DNA from: CBDCFV01 sp965203835
GTDB lineage: Bacteria > Chloroflexota > Dehalococcoidia > Lucifugimonadales > UBA3495
Reading direction: 5' to 3'
Length of the DNA: 64,000 bases
Assembly (NCBI GenBank): GCA_965203835.1
Contig: OZ241919.1
Location: forward strand, 2,480,001 to 2,544,000
This document shows, piece by piece, positions 33,115-41,755 of the stretch. The notes beneath the pieces are model-generated. The model saw only the letters and a list, made by a program, of their open reading frames with translations, was not told the DNA's origin and ran no database searches. The translations under genes were made by a program, and so were the position numbers. Positions within the stretch are counted from its first letter, which is position 1. Every line of letters starts with the position of its first letter.

Positions 33115-33969
33115 ATGGCATCGGAGCAGCCGGGGATCGGCCGGAGCCGGGACATCGAGGACCTGCACCACCTGCGGCTGATGGCGCTCCTGGACGAGCT
33201 GGTGCGGGACAAGGGAGCGAGGAAGGCGGCGGAGGAACTGGGCGTGGACCACCGGACGCTGACCGCCAGCCTGGAGTCCGGGAAGCTGTCCCGCCGGATG
33301 CGGGTGGCGCTGGACCACGCTCTGCTGGCCGGGGGCGGCTCGCCGGCCCGGGAACAGCGGGAACGCAACGACGAGCTGGCCGGGCGGCTGGATGCGGCGG
33401 AGGAGCAGGTGGAAACCCTGGGCCGGGAAATGCACCAGGGCCTGTCCGCCGTCCAGGGCGAGGTCAGGGAGTTGAAGAACGAGCACGGCCAGGCGTTGCA
33501 GCGCGTCGAGGAGCGATTGGCGGGGGTGGAAAGCGATGGGTCAGGACCGGACGCAAGCCAAACCACAACGGGTACAGGCAATGCCGGACGGACAGGCGCC
33601 AATTCCACGCTGCGGCGGGAGTATCCCGACCTGGCGACGCTGGAACCCGCCGAGGATGACGAGGCGGTCTTCGGCGCCGCCTGGCCGCTGATTCGGGAGT
33701 GGCGGGACTTGAAGGAGACGCACCCCGACCGGGGCGGCGGCCTGGACTGGCTGCTGGTCGAGGAGCGGTTCATGGCGGTGGAGCTGGCCTTGCTGGAGGA
33801 GCACGGGCTGACCCTGCCGCCGGAAACGTATCCCCTGCGCGGCTTGGACCGGGGCAACCAGGTGAACTGGCGCCGCAAGGCGCTCCAGGACACCCGGCGG
33901 GCGCGGCGCAAGCTGGAACTGCTGCGCTGGCTCCGGCGGGTCGTTACGTTACGGTTCCTGCGGAAGTAG
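33115..33969 (+). CDS. Replicon-module HTH/coiled-coil protein, copy B
   Basis: 284 residues, a close paralogue of the 6897-7742 protein along its whole length. It has HTH-like GARKAAEELGVDHRTLTASL (about residues 40-60), the coiled coil NDELAGRLDAAEEQVETLGR (about 85-145), the C-terminal domain from RREYPDLATLEPAEDDEAVF, and the basic end NWRRKALQDTRRARRKLELL. Divergent from the T4SS operon and followed by the hairpin and 41-bp array. Family not recognised; a replication or maintenance initiator is the likeliest role given its conserved DNA surroundings. Confidence 0.75.
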   Translation: MASEQPGIGRSRDIEDLHHLRLMALLDELVRDKGARKAAEELGVDHRTLTASLESGKLSRRMRVALDHALLAGGGSPAREQRERNDELAGRLDAAEEQVETLGREMHQGLSAVQGEVRELKNEHGQALQRVEERLAGVESDGSGPDASQTTTGTGNAGRTGANSTLRREYPDLATLEPAEDDEAVFGAAWPLIREWRDLKETHPDRGGGLDWLLVEERFMAVELALLEEHGLTLPPETYPLRGLDRGNQVNWRRKALQDTRRARRKLELLRWLRRVVTLRFLRK

Positions 33970-34087
33970 CGGCATTAGTGCTGGCGAGTCCTCTTGTGAA
34001 CTTTTGTGAACACTTTGGCGGGGGGGTCTTGCGTGACCTACCCAGGGGCCTGGAACCGGGCGACAATTACAGCGTTGTCAGGCTTTT

Positions 34088-34114
34088 CCAGCGTTTCCCG
34101 CCATAGAAACCTGG
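34088..34114 (+). other. Conserved bulged hairpin (copy B)
   Basis: CCAGCGTTTC, 8-base loop, GAAACCTGG with one bulged C, 119 bases after the stop of gene B. Same structure and flanks as copies A and C. Confidence 0.55.
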
Positions 34115-34170
34115 GGGCAGTCCCTCAGCCCGGGCCTAACCGAGAGGTTGGCCCACGAGGGAACGCTGCC

Positions 34171-34360
34171 GGCGCGGGGTGTTCAAGTCCCTCGTTCCCG
34201 GTCCGGTCCAGCGGGTTGGAGTGTTGAGTCCTTCTCCCGTTGGGCAGTCCGGCGGCTGGAGTGTTTAAGTCCTTCTCCCGCCGGGCGCCGTTCAGCGGTC
34301 CGGGGCTGATTCCTCCGGTCGCTGGGCACCCGCCGGAATGGCCGGAGTTGATCGCTCCTG
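34171..34360 (-). repeat. Five-unit tandem array, ~41-bp period (module B)
   Basis: GTGTTCAAGTCC-type cores at 34185, 34226 and 34267, then GATTCCTCC and GATCGCTCC units at 34308 and 34350, with spacings of 41-42 bp. It is the inverted counterpart of the array at 6491-6711. No gene is supported in 33970-34945. Confidence 0.65.
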
Positions 34361-34529
34361 CCACCTGGCGGCGGGGACGGTGCGATTGAACCCGCTCCGT
34401 TCTCGTCCAGGATGAGGCGTCTGCGGGTCCTGCTCGCGGCGCCCCAGCCGGAACCCTTACCCAACCGGAGCGCACCGTGCGCTTCACCAGGAACCCATCC
34501 CACGGCACGGAATCCCGACCCAAGGCGCA

Positions 34530-34915
34530 GCATCGTCATCATAAGGAGGTGGCAGGCAGAAACAGGGGGCAACCCGGATTCCACTTCTCACCTGGTCCCA
34601 CGCGCGGAGCGGCTCGACTGCTTCGCACTCTTCACCCTGCGGCTGGAACGGTTAAGAAGCTCCGGCCGCTTACCCACGTCTGTGGCGTAGCTGCCGAACC
34701 CACGCAGCCGGGCCGCAGAATCCCCATGCTCCGGTCGTCCGGCGGCGCCAGACCGGACGCTTACCCATGCAACGCAGTTCCCGCCGCGTCCCTCACAGTT
34801 TCCCCAACGTGGCCGCTTTCCAGGAATGACACCCTGGCCGAGCTGCGTCTTTCCCCCTTCCCACTCCGTTTTCCCCGTCGCTGTTTCGCCGGCGGAGGAG
34901 TGCGTCTTTCACCAA
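34530..34915. other. Conserved noncoding block, module B
   Basis: The reverse complement carries AAAGACGCAGCTCGGCCAGG, CCGCTCCGC and CAGCCGCAGGGTGAAGA, matching 5930-6330 in module A in order. AAAGACGCA appears twice here (near 34850 and 34908). Confidence 0.5.
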
Positions 34916-34945
34916 TGGGACTCACCCAACACAGAGGAGGTGCGT

Positions 34946-35278
34946 ATGCGCATTAAGGAACGGTTCACCCTGATTAGGGCCACGGCGGTCAAGGCCGTGG
35001 ATTTCATCAGACGCCACCCCAGGGCGTCCATCGCCATGGTGGTGGTTTTGCTCATCGCCGGGCCGCTGCTGACCGGCGCCGGCGGCGAGGGCTTCTTCCT
35101 CAACCTGGCCGGCCTGGGCATCGCCGCCCTGGTGGTGCGGCGGATCATGCGGGCCAACGGCCTGGGCAAGGCGGCCCAGGCCCGGCAGGCCAACTGCCGC
35201 TGCCACTGCCACCGGCGGGGAGGGCGCAACGCTCAACAGGGGTCACACCAGACTCAGCAACAGGGAGGTGCGCCATGA
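34946..35278 (+). CDS. Small membrane protein
   Basis: 110 residues with two hydrophobic helices (ASIAMVVVLLIAGPLLT; NLAGLGIAALVVRRIM) and a basic, Gln-rich tail containing the cluster CRCHCHRRGG, which could bind metal. AGAGGAGG precedes the ATG. The stop overlaps the next start (ATGA). No family recognised; first gene of the DNA-processing block. Confidence 0.6.
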   Translation: MRIKERFTLIRATAVKAVDFIRRHPRASIAMVVVLLIAGPLLTGAGGEGFFLNLAGLGIAALVVRRIMRANGLGKAAQARQANCRCHCHRRGGRNAQQGSHQTQQQGGAP

Positions 35279-35751
35279 CCACAATTACCCTGGATTCCCC
35301 TATCTCCACAGGCCGGTTGGAGGAACTGGTGGACCGGCTGCTGGCGATCCTGTTCCGGGTTGACGCCGAACAGCCGGCGCCGAACCTGGTCCGCAACATC
35401 CACCAAGCCCGGCGGCTGCGGCAGTCGGGCGACCCCGCATCGAGTGCGGGGCAGGCTCTGGACGGGGCACTGGCGATGCTGGCAGTCGTTGACACCGCCG
35501 ATGCTTCGGACAGCCAACTGCGGTGGCTCTATACCGAATGGCTGGACATCGCCCGCCGCCGGTTTGCTGGCTGTGGGGCAATGCTATACAGCCCCTCCAC
35601 CGGCCGGGCGGCGGTGCTGGTTCCCACAGCCGGCGATGATGGAACCCTGGAGGTCGCCGCCGTGCTGGGGATGGGCTGGCCCGTGGGCAAGCGGGCCTCC
35701 AAGCGCAGCCTGCGGGGACTGAAGCCCCTGGCGAAAGGGGGTGGGCGATGA
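35275..35751 (+). CDS. Hypothetical protein upstream of the primase
   Basis: 158 residues, mostly helical N-terminus (RLEELVDRLLAILFRVDAEQ), then a small C-terminal region (AVLVPTAGDDGTLEVAAVLG). Overlaps both neighbours by a few bases, so it is cotranslated with the membrane protein and the primase. Family not recognised. Confidence 0.6.
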   Translation: MTTITLDSPISTGRLEELVDRLLAILFRVDAEQPAPNLVRNIHQARRLRQSGDPASSAGQALDGALAMLAVVDTADASDSQLRWLYTEWLDIARRRFAGCGAMLYSPSTGRAAVLVPTAGDDGTLEVAAVLGMGWPVGKRASKRSLRGLKPLAKGGGR

Positions 35752-36803
35752 TAGTGGTGGCCAACGCGACGGTGGACATTCCGGCTCTAAAGGCCCGCCA
35801 TCCCCTGGGAGACACGGTTGAGGCCGCCGGTGTCGCCCTGCAGGGCAAGGGCCGGGTCAGGCAGGGGGTCTGCCCCTTTCACGAGGAGGCAGAGGGGAGC
35901 TTCACGGTGTACGCCGACTCGGAAAAGTTCTACTGCTTCGGCTGCGGCGTGGGTGGTGACGTCTTGGATTTCGTGGGCTGGATGGAGGGCCTGACCCTTC
36001 CCGAGACAATCCGGCGGCTGGATGACGCTGCCGGCAACGTTCCCGTGGCTGCCCGGCACCCCGCGCCAACGCCCCGCCCCGCGCCTCCTCCTCTTCCGCC
36101 CCGCGATCTCGCCCTGTTGACGGCGGCGGTGCGGTTCTACTCCGGTGAACTGCGGCGTAGCTCCCGGGCGAGGGCGTACCTGGCCGAGCGGGGCATTGGC
36201 GTAGACGCCGCCCTGCGGCTGGGCCTGGGCTACGGCAGCGGCAACGGGCTGCGAAAGCACCTCGACCGCGCTGGGTTCGGCGCCGACCGCCAGCGAGCCT
36301 CTGGGCTGTTCCTGGAAGGGGGCGCCGAGCGGTTTGCCGGTATGGTGGTCGTTCCCGACATCGCCAACGGTCTGGCCAGGTGGCTCACCGGACGGGCCGT
36401 TGACTCCCAGGCCAGGCCCCGCTTCCAAGCGGTGCCCGGTCCCAAGCCGGTGCTGGGCTTGGGAAGGCTCGGTCCGGCGCCGACGGCGGTCGTACTGACC
36501 GAGGGCGTCTTCGACTACTTGGCGCTGGCAGGCTGGGGCTACCCCGCCTGCGCCGCCCTGGGCACCCAAGGGATGGACAAGGTGGCGGCAATGCTCAGAA
36601 GCTGCCCCAGGGTGTTCCTGGCCTTCGACGACGACGGCGCCGGCGCTGCGGCTGCCGACGCACTCAGGCAACTGCTGGGCTCCCGCGCTGCCGTGGTCAA
36701 CCTGCCCACTGGCATCGCCGACGTGGGCGAGCTGGCAACCCTGCCCCACGGCCGACGCCTGTTCAGCCGGCTGCTGCAACAGGCGGCCTGCAACTCCCGC
36801 TAG
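35748..36803 (+). CDS. DnaG-like primase (CHC2 zinc finger and TOPRIM)
   Basis: 351 residues. The zinc finger is GVCPFHEEAEGSF (Cys at about 43, followed by the His) and FYCFGCGVGGD (about 62-72). The TOPRIM domain has VVLTEGVFDYLAL (about 247-260; catalytic Glu) and FLAFDDDGAG (about 289-298; DxD). Shorter than chromosomal DnaG and lacking the helicase-binding C-terminus, as usual in plasmid and phage primases. Makes RNA primers for element replication or for converting transferred single strands. Confidence 0.85.
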   Translation: MIVVANATVDIPALKARHPLGDTVEAAGVALQGKGRVRQGVCPFHEEAEGSFTVYADSEKFYCFGCGVGGDVLDFVGWMEGLTLPETIRRLDDAAGNVPVAARHPAPTPRPAPPPLPPRDLALLTAAVRFYSGELRRSSRARAYLAERGIGVDAALRLGLGYGSGNGLRKHLDRAGFGADRQRASGLFLEGGAERFAGMVVVPDIANGLARWLTGRAVDSQARPRFQAVPGPKPVLGLGRLGPAPTAVVLTEGVFDYLALAGWGYPACAALGTQGMDKVAAMLRSCPRVFLAFDDDGAGAAAADALRQLLGSRAAVVNLPTGIADVGELATLPHGRRLFSRLLQQAACNSR

Positions 36804-36835
36804 TCAACTCTCCCCCGCCAGCTTCCCCTGCTCCA

Positions 36836-36870
36836 GCCCGCCTGCAACGGCGGGCCTTTCCTTTTCCCTT
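36836..36870 (+). terminator. Rho-independent terminator after the primase
   Basis: GCCCGCC, 6-base loop, GGCGGGC, then CTTTCCTTTTCCCTT, 32 bases after the primase stop. A second hairpin (CGGGGCTTCGCCCCG, 36886-36900) follows. Confidence 0.75.
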
Positions 36871-36978
36871 CACCGGGCATCACGACGGGGCTTCGCCCCG
36901 CTCACGGCTTCGCGCAACCGCGAACCGCTTCCAACCTACGGGCACAACCCTAATCCCTTCTCCTAAAGGAGCAACGTC

Positions 36979-37881
36979 ATGTCCAACCAGAACGGCAACG
37001 GCAACCACAACGCCAACGGGCACCAGCCCAACGGCAGCGTCAACCTCAACGGCAACGGTCAGAACGGGCACCACCCCAACGGGAACGGCAACGGCAACGG
37101 CGCCGCCGACATCACCGGTCACGACTTCCTGTGGGACGGGCTCAGCCCCGCCGTGGTCAATGCCCTGCAGCAGCCTCTGGACCCGTCCCTGGTCTCCCGG
37201 CGCGACGGGAGGGGCAACCGCCAGTACGAGTACATCGAGGGCCACACCGTCATCGACCAGGCCAACCGCATCTTCGGCTACGGCGGCTGGGGCTACGAAC
37301 TGTTCGGCGACGTGTCCCTGCGCCGGATCGAGAAGGTGGACGTCAGCACCGGGCAACTCCGGGTGACCTTCGCCTACAGCGCCCCGGTGCGGGTCTCCGT
37401 GAACGGCGCTCCTTCCCGCACCGACATCGGCTTCCATATCGTGGCCGAGGATACGCCGGAGGGCCACGACACGGCCTGCAAGGGGGCGGTCACCGATGGC
37501 CTAAAGCGGGCGCTGCGCAGCTTCGGGGACCGGTTCGGCAACGGCCTCTACGGCGACCAGCCTTCATCCAACGGACGGGGCAACGCCAGGCAGGGGTCGC
37601 AGCGGCCCAACGCTCCCGCCAACGGCAACGGCAACTCCGGCCAGCAGACGGGCGGCAACGGCAATGGCCGCCGGGACGGTTCTTACCTCCAGCAGCTCAG
37701 GGGACGGCTCATCGCCCTGGGCGCGGAGCAGGGCTTCGACGAGGAGCGGGTGCGGGAGGCGGTCAGGAAGCAGACGGGGAAGGACCTGGACGACCTGCCC
37801 GCCAGGGACCTGAAGCCCCTGGTGGAGAACGCGGCCCGCAAGGTCAACGAGGCGAAGGAAGGGGCCAACGGCAACGGATAG
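36979..37881 (+). CDS. Rad52/Rad22-like single-strand annealing protein
   Basis: 300 residues. After ~35 Asn/Gly/His-rich residues comes LDPSLVSRRDGRGNRQYEYI, EGHTVIDQANRIFGYGGWGY and ACKGAVTDGLKRALRSFGDR, the conserved Rad52 annealing fold (about residues 45-195). Then a second Asn/Gly-rich linker and a C-terminal helical domain. Annealing proteins of this kind promote recombination in phages and conjugative elements. CTAAAGGAGC precedes the ATG. Confidence 0.85.
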   Translation: MSNQNGNGNHNANGHQPNGSVNLNGNGQNGHHPNGNGNGNGAADITGHDFLWDGLSPAVVNALQQPLDPSLVSRRDGRGNRQYEYIEGHTVIDQANRIFGYGGWGYELFGDVSLRRIEKVDVSTGQLRVTFAYSAPVRVSVNGAPSRTDIGFHIVAEDTPEGHDTACKGAVTDGLKRALRSFGDRFGNGLYGDQPSSNGRGNARQGSQRPNAPANGNGNSGQQTGGNGNGRRDGSYLQQLRGRLIALGAEQGFDEERVREAVRKQTGKDLDDLPARDLKPLVENAARKVNEAKEGANGNG

Positions 37882-37910
37882 GCCCCTGGGCCAACATCAC
37901 CACGCAGGTA

Positions 37911-37943
37911 GTGGGGCCGCCTCCAGCAAGGGGTAGGCCCCGC
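37911..37943 (+). terminator. Hairpin after the Rad52-like gene
   Basis: GTGGGGCC pairs with GGCCCCGC across the intergenic gap. No strong T-run. Confidence 0.45.
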
Positions 37944-37975
37944 TGCCCATTTACAGGAACTAGGAGGAAACGGAA

Positions 37976-38287
37976 ATGACGGCAACTGCTATCCACACGC
38001 CCTGGGGCTGGTCCCAGGACATCGAGGAACTCTGCGAAGGGGTATGGCGGGTTGAAACCGCCGGTCACGGAGGGCTGAAGCTGAGCCGGGAGCGGTGGGA
38101 GGAACTCCCCGACCGCGTACGGGACGCCTTTCTCAACCCCACCTTTGCGGAAGAGGACTGCGAGGAACCCGTCGCCCGGACGCTGCTGGGCATAGGCGAT
38201 GCCAGGGACCGGGAGCTGGCGCTCACGATCGCGGGCTACTTCGACCGCTACGCTCCGGCGCTGCCTTTCCTGCGGGAAAAAGGATGA
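37976..38287 (+). CDS. Small DUF7007-like protein
   Basis: 103 residues: TPWGWSQDIEELCEGVWRVE, TAGHGGLKLSRERWEELP, then FAEEDCEEPVARTLLGI. This pattern is found in small proteins of conjugative plasmids (DUF7007-like). GGAGGAAACGGAA precedes the ATG. The stop overlaps the next start (ATGA). Function unknown. Confidence 0.6.
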   Translation: MTATAIHTPWGWSQDIEELCEGVWRVETAGHGGLKLSRERWEELPDRVRDAFLNPTFAEEDCEEPVARTLLGIGDARDRELALTIAGYFDRYAPALPFLREKG

Positions 38288-38697
38288 CAGCTATGAACTC
38301 CTTTACCACGACGCGGCCCAGGCCCCGCAGCCTGCCCAGCGTCACCACGAAGCTGGGCACCGAGCTGGGCAGCCAGTTCGTCACCGTGGGCCTGGACGAG
38401 ACCGGCCAGCCCTTCGAGGTCTTCGGGTCTCTCGGAAAGGCCGGCAGCCTGCAACACGGGATGACCGAACTGGCCTGCCGGTTGGTGTCCCTGCACCTGC
38501 GGCGGGGCACTCCCGTAGAGGAAATCATCCACCAGATCCAGGGCATCAGCGAGATGCAGCCCTGTCCCAACCGGATGGAGAACGGCAGGACGGTGTACGT
38601 CAAGGGCCTGGGCGACGCCATCGCCCTGGTGCTGCGGGACTACCTGGAAACGCAAGCCGAGGCGGAACCGGCGGACCTGCCCATCGCCGCCGACTGA
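38284..38697 (+). CDS. Stand-alone TSCPD-domain protein
   Basis: 137 residues. FVTVGLDETGQPFEVFGSLG, KAGSLQHGMTELACRLVSLH and LRRGTPVEEIIHQIQGI match the TSCPD domain found at the C-terminus of B12-dependent ribonucleotide reductases. The reductase itself is absent here. It could modulate host reductase or act separately in nucleotide supply; that is speculative. Cotranslated with the gene before it. Confidence 0.75.
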   Translation: MTAMNSFTTTRPRPRSLPSVTTKLGTELGSQFVTVGLDETGQPFEVFGSLGKAGSLQHGMTELACRLVSLHLRRGTPVEEIIHQIQGISEMQPCPNRMENGRTVYVKGLGDAIALVLRDYLETQAEAEPADLPIAAD

Positions 38698-38725
38698 CCA
38701 CCCCGAACCGCCCCCTCAAGGCGCA

Positions 38726-38764
38726 CGGGGCTGTCCTCACAACGGGGCGGCCCCGCTTCTTTTC
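38726..38764 (+). terminator. Terminator after the TSCPD gene
   Basis: CGGGGC (38726-38731) pairs with GCCCCG (38750-38755), followed by CTTCTTTTCT. Confidence 0.55.
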
Positions 38765-38801
38765 TAAAGGACACAGAACTCTCTACGGAGGAACGACGAC
38801 C

Positions 38802-39857
38802 ATGACTATCACCATCGACAATCCCACCGACGCCTACTCCCGTCCCAACGCCCGCTTCGGCGAGGGCGGCATCCTGGAGATCCGGGCCTCGGCGGTGGGC
38901 AACTGCCGCCGCGCCCTCTGGTACGAGGCCACGGGCTGGGAGGTCACCAACCCCCGCAGCGACGACTCCCTGACCATGCTGGAGGCGGGCAACGCCCTGG
39001 AGCCGGTGGTGCTGCGGGCCATGCGGCGGGCCGGGTGGGACATCACCCCCACCGATAGGGACAACCCCAAGCGGGTCTCCCTGCGCCTCGGCCCCACGCT
39101 GCTGGTCAGCGGCCACGTGGACGCCGCCGGCGTCGCGCCCATCTTCGGCAACGAACCCAGCATCGTCGAGGTCAAGACCCGGGGGCCGGAGGCTTTCAAG
39201 AAGTGGCGGACGTTGGGCGCCGAGCGCAGCCACCCGGAATCGGTCTGGCAGGCCGCCATCTACACCTACGGGATCTTCGAGGAAGCCCGGGACGTGGTGA
39301 TCGCCACCCTGGATACGGGCGATCGCACCTGGGACTACGAGGTGATACCGGCGGCGCGGGTGGAACGGGCCTTCGAGCAAGCCTGCGCCCGGCTGGGGGA
39401 ACTGGCGGCCCACCACGTCATCAACGGGCCGGACCCGGAAGTCCAGCCCGAGCGCGACTTCACCGCCGAAGACTGGCAGTGCAAGCGCTGCCCCTTCCTG
39501 AACGCCTGCCTGCCGGGAATGGCGGCGGTGGAAGAGCAGGACGAACCTGACGAAACCACCGAGCCGGTCAGCGACGAGGAAGCGCGGGCGGCGCTCCTGG
39601 AGTACGAACAGGCCCAGGAGATGCTGAAGGCCATCGAGGAGGACAAGCAGTGGGCGCTGGGGATGCTGCGGGCCTGGCTGAAGCAGCGGGGCGAGGACAA
39701 GGCGAAGCTGGAGGGCGGCAAGAAGACCCGCGCCGTGGGGATGGTCAAGTCCACCCGCTACAACGTGGACCACAAGCGGTTGAACGCCTTGCTGGACCCC
39801 GAGGTGCGGGCCACCATCGTCACCGAGAACGTCTCCGAATACCTGCGGGTCAGCTAG
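38802..39857 (+). CDS. PD-(D/E)XK nuclease with probable iron-sulfur cluster
   Basis: 351 residues. One Cys in VGNCRRALWYE (about 34) and three in WQCKRCPFLNAC (about 227, 230, 236) form the cluster pattern of Cas4/AddB-type nucleases. Between them lie SGHVDAAG (about 103-110) and IVEVKTRG (about 121-128), the PD-(D/E)XK active site, and the helix SVWQAAIYTY. The C-terminus carries a coiled coil. Probably a DNA exonuclease that processes ends for the Rad52-like protein. Confidence 0.8.
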   Translation: MTITIDNPTDAYSRPNARFGEGGILEIRASAVGNCRRALWYEATGWEVTNPRSDDSLTMLEAGNALEPVVLRAMRRAGWDITPTDRDNPKRVSLRLGPTLLVSGHVDAAGVAPIFGNEPSIVEVKTRGPEAFKKWRTLGAERSHPESVWQAAIYTYGIFEEARDVVIATLDTGDRTWDYEVIPAARVERAFEQACARLGELAAHHVINGPDPEVQPERDFTAEDWQCKRCPFLNACLPGMAAVEEQDEPDETTEPVSDEEARAALLEYEQAQEMLKAIEEDKQWALGMLRAWLKQRGEDKAKLEGGKKTRAVGMVKSTRYNVDHKRLNALLDPEVRATIVTENVSEYLRVS

Positions 39858-39892
39858 GTGAACCTGACGCTCCCTGACCGGAGCGCGGCACT

Positions 39893-39926
39893 GGGCCGCT
39901 TCCCTTTCTGATGGGAACCGGCCCCG
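39893..39926 (+). terminator. Hairpin before ssb
   Basis: GGGCCGCTTCCC pairs with GGGAACCGGCCC (one mismatch). It lies between the nuclease stop and the ssb ribosome site. Confidence 0.5.
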
Positions 39927-39967
39927 CAATGGCAACCTGAATTACGCAACGCTACGGAGGAACGATC

Positions 39968-40342
39968 ATGGCGAAGACCATCAACAAGGTGGAACTGTTG
40001 GGCCGCGTGGGCGCCGATCCCGAAATGCGCTACACCCAGGGCGGCACTGCCGTGACCCAGCTGCGCCTGGCCACCGACCGGGTGCGCCGGGGCGGCGAGA
40101 ACGAGACGGACTGGCACAGCGTCGTGGTGTGGGAAAAGTTGGCGGAAGCGGTGGCGGAGTACGTTGAGAAGGGGCAGCGCCTCTACGTGGCCGGCCGCCT
40201 GGTGCAGAAGTCGTGGGAGGGAGACGACGGACAGCGGCGCTATCGCACCGAGATTCACGCCCAGGACGTGGTGTTCCTGGACTCCTCCCGCAACGGCGGC
40301 AACGGCAACGGCCAGCCCCACGACGAAGACTCTCCCTTCTAG
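39968..40342 (+). CDS. ssb: Single-stranded DNA-binding protein
   Basis: 124 residues: INKVELLGRVGADPEMRYTQ, LRLATDRVRR, NETDWHSVVVWEKLAEAVAE, YVEKGQRLYVAGRLVQKSW form a complete OB fold. A short Asn/Gly linker ends in DEDSPF, the acidic tip that recruits partner proteins in bacterial SSBs. Protects single strands during transfer and replication. CGGAGGAACGATC precedes the ATG. Confidence 0.95.
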   Translation: MAKTINKVELLGRVGADPEMRYTQGGTAVTQLRLATDRVRRGGENETDWHSVVVWEKLAEAVAEYVEKGQRLYVAGRLVQKSWEGDDGQRRYRTEIHAQDVVFLDSSRNGGNGNGQPHDEDSPF

Positions 40343-40382
40343 CCGGACAACCACATAGCGACGCCTGTACTCAGGCACAACA

Positions 40383-40426
40383 CGGGGCCGCTCCCTTCTG
40401 ACGGGGGCGGCCCCGCTTTCTTTTCC
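40383..40426 (+). terminator. Terminator after ssb
   Basis: CGGGGCCG (40383-40390) pairs with CGGCCCCG (40408-40415), then CTTTCTTTTCC. Confidence 0.65.
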
Positions 40427-40449
40427 AAGTCAACCGCAAGGAGCGAAAC

Positions 40450-41013
40450 ATGCCCCGCAAGAAGCAGACCAAGGAAACGACTATCCCCCTGATCGAAACG
40501 GAACTTGCCGCTCCCGTGCTCACCACCCCCGAAGGCGGGGCGGTGCTGGAGGCCCTGCGCTCCAACCTCTCGCTGCTGGGCGAGCTGGCCATGCGCTACG
40601 AGGTGGCCTACCAGCCGGAGCGCCCCGCCCAGATGCCCACCATCAACTGCCCCCAGGACGTTCACAGCCTCTTGGGGCCGGAGATGTCCGCCCTGGCCCA
40701 GGAGCAGCTCAGGGTGCTGCTGCTCAACACCCGCAACCAGGTGCGGGGCCAGCGCATTGTTTACCAGGGGAATGTCAACTCGTCGGTGGTGCGGCCCGCC
40801 GAGGTGCTGCGGGCCGCCGTGATCGAAAACGCCCCCAGCATCATCGTTTCTCACAACCATCCCTCCGGTGACCCGACGCCCAGCCCGGAGGACGTGTCCA
40901 TCACCCGCGACCTGGCGGCGGCCGCCAAGCTGCTGGGCATCGACCTGCTGGACCATGTGGTCATCGGAGGCGACAGGTTCGTCAGCCTCAAGGAACGCAA
41001 GCTGATGGACTGA
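40450..41013 (+). CDS. radC: RadC-family JAB-domain protein
   Basis: 187 residues. The JAB/MPN metalloprotease-like motif SHNHPSGDPTPSPEDV (about 137-152), with the upstream GNVNSSVVRPAEVLRAA, is diagnostic of RadC. The N-terminal HhH domain of chromosomal RadC is absent, as in plasmid-borne and phage-borne versions. Role uncertain despite its name; common on mobile elements. Confidence 0.85.
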   Translation: MPRKKQTKETTIPLIETELAAPVLTTPEGGAVLEALRSNLSLLGELAMRYEVAYQPERPAQMPTINCPQDVHSLLGPEMSALAQEQLRVLLLNTRNQVRGQRIVYQGNVNSSVVRPAEVLRAAVIENAPSIIVSHNHPSGDPTPSPEDVSITRDLAAAAKLLGIDLLDHVVIGGDRFVSLKERKLMD

Positions 41014-41052
41014 CGCCTCGCCCCGAGACCGGCTCAGTTCCGCCGGTCCTCA

Positions 41053-41075
41053 CGCGGGGCGTTCCCCGCGCTTTC
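41053..41075 (+). terminator. Terminator after radC
   Basis: CGCGGGG, 4-base loop, CCCCGCG, then CTTTCCC. Confidence 0.65.
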
Positions 41076-41107
41076 CCACTCCTACTTCCCAATAAAGGAG
41101 GCAACCC

Positions 41108-41755
41108 ATGATTCCCACGGACCCGGCCCCCGAAGCCGAGGGGCTATTTACCATCAACGCTGGAGGGTACTCGGCCACCGCCGACGCCTACGCCCGCGAC
41201 GCCGACAACGAGGGCATCTGGTTCCTGTCGATGGTGGGGCCGCAGACGGCGCTCAAGGCCATCTGGGCCTCCCTGCTCAAGCAGCCGCCCGACACCGCCC
41301 ACATCATAAAGGGGATAGAGGGGATGGCCCTCAGTGGCGGCTACCAGCCCTGCCGCGTTCCCCACAACACCATCGGCACCTGGACCACCAGGATCGCACG
41401 GTTGCCCGCCAGCAGGGGCTGGCACGCATTGGTGTATACGCGGCTGGCGGAGTTCAGCTTCGAGCGGGACGACTTCCTGCTGCTGGCCCAGGACGAGGCC
41501 GACCTGCCGGGGCTGCACCACCGCTTCCTCGACCGGCGCAGCCCCCTGCCCCTGCACCGCTCCTGGGCCGAATGGCTCTGGCGGCGGGGCCTGGACACCG
41601 GCGAGATTCACCGGCTGGAGTCCAGCGGCATCCTGGCCTACGCCTGCAACCCCGTGGCCGACGATCTCAAGGCCGACCTTTCGGCGGCGGTCTCAATGGG
41701 GACTCTCACCCTCAACCCTGATTACGCCAACTCGGAGGAAAGCAACGATGGATAG
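41108..41755 (+). CDS. Hypothetical protein
   Basis: 215 residues, a mixed alpha/beta sequence (FTINAGGYSATADAYARDAD; GWHALVYTRLAEFSFERDD). No signal peptide or membrane segment. AAAGGAGG precedes the ATG. The next gene starts 8 bases before its stop. No recognised family; position suggests a conserved accessory gene of the element. Confidence 0.65.
   Translation: MIPTDPAPEAEGLFTINAGGYSATADAYARDADNEGIWFLSMVGPQTALKAIWASLLKQPPDTAHIIKGIEGMALSGGYQPCRVPHNTIGTWTTRIARLPASRGWHALVYTRLAEFSFERDDFLLLAQDEADLPGLHHRFLDRRSPLPLHRSWAEWLWRRGLDTGEIHRLESSGILAYACNPVADDLKADLSAAVSMGTLTLNPDYANSEESNDG

Noticed and set aside
34181..34200. GTTCAAGTCC resembling a tRNA T-loop
   Set aside because: It is one unit of the 41-bp array, repeated with changes, and no tRNA fold surrounds it.
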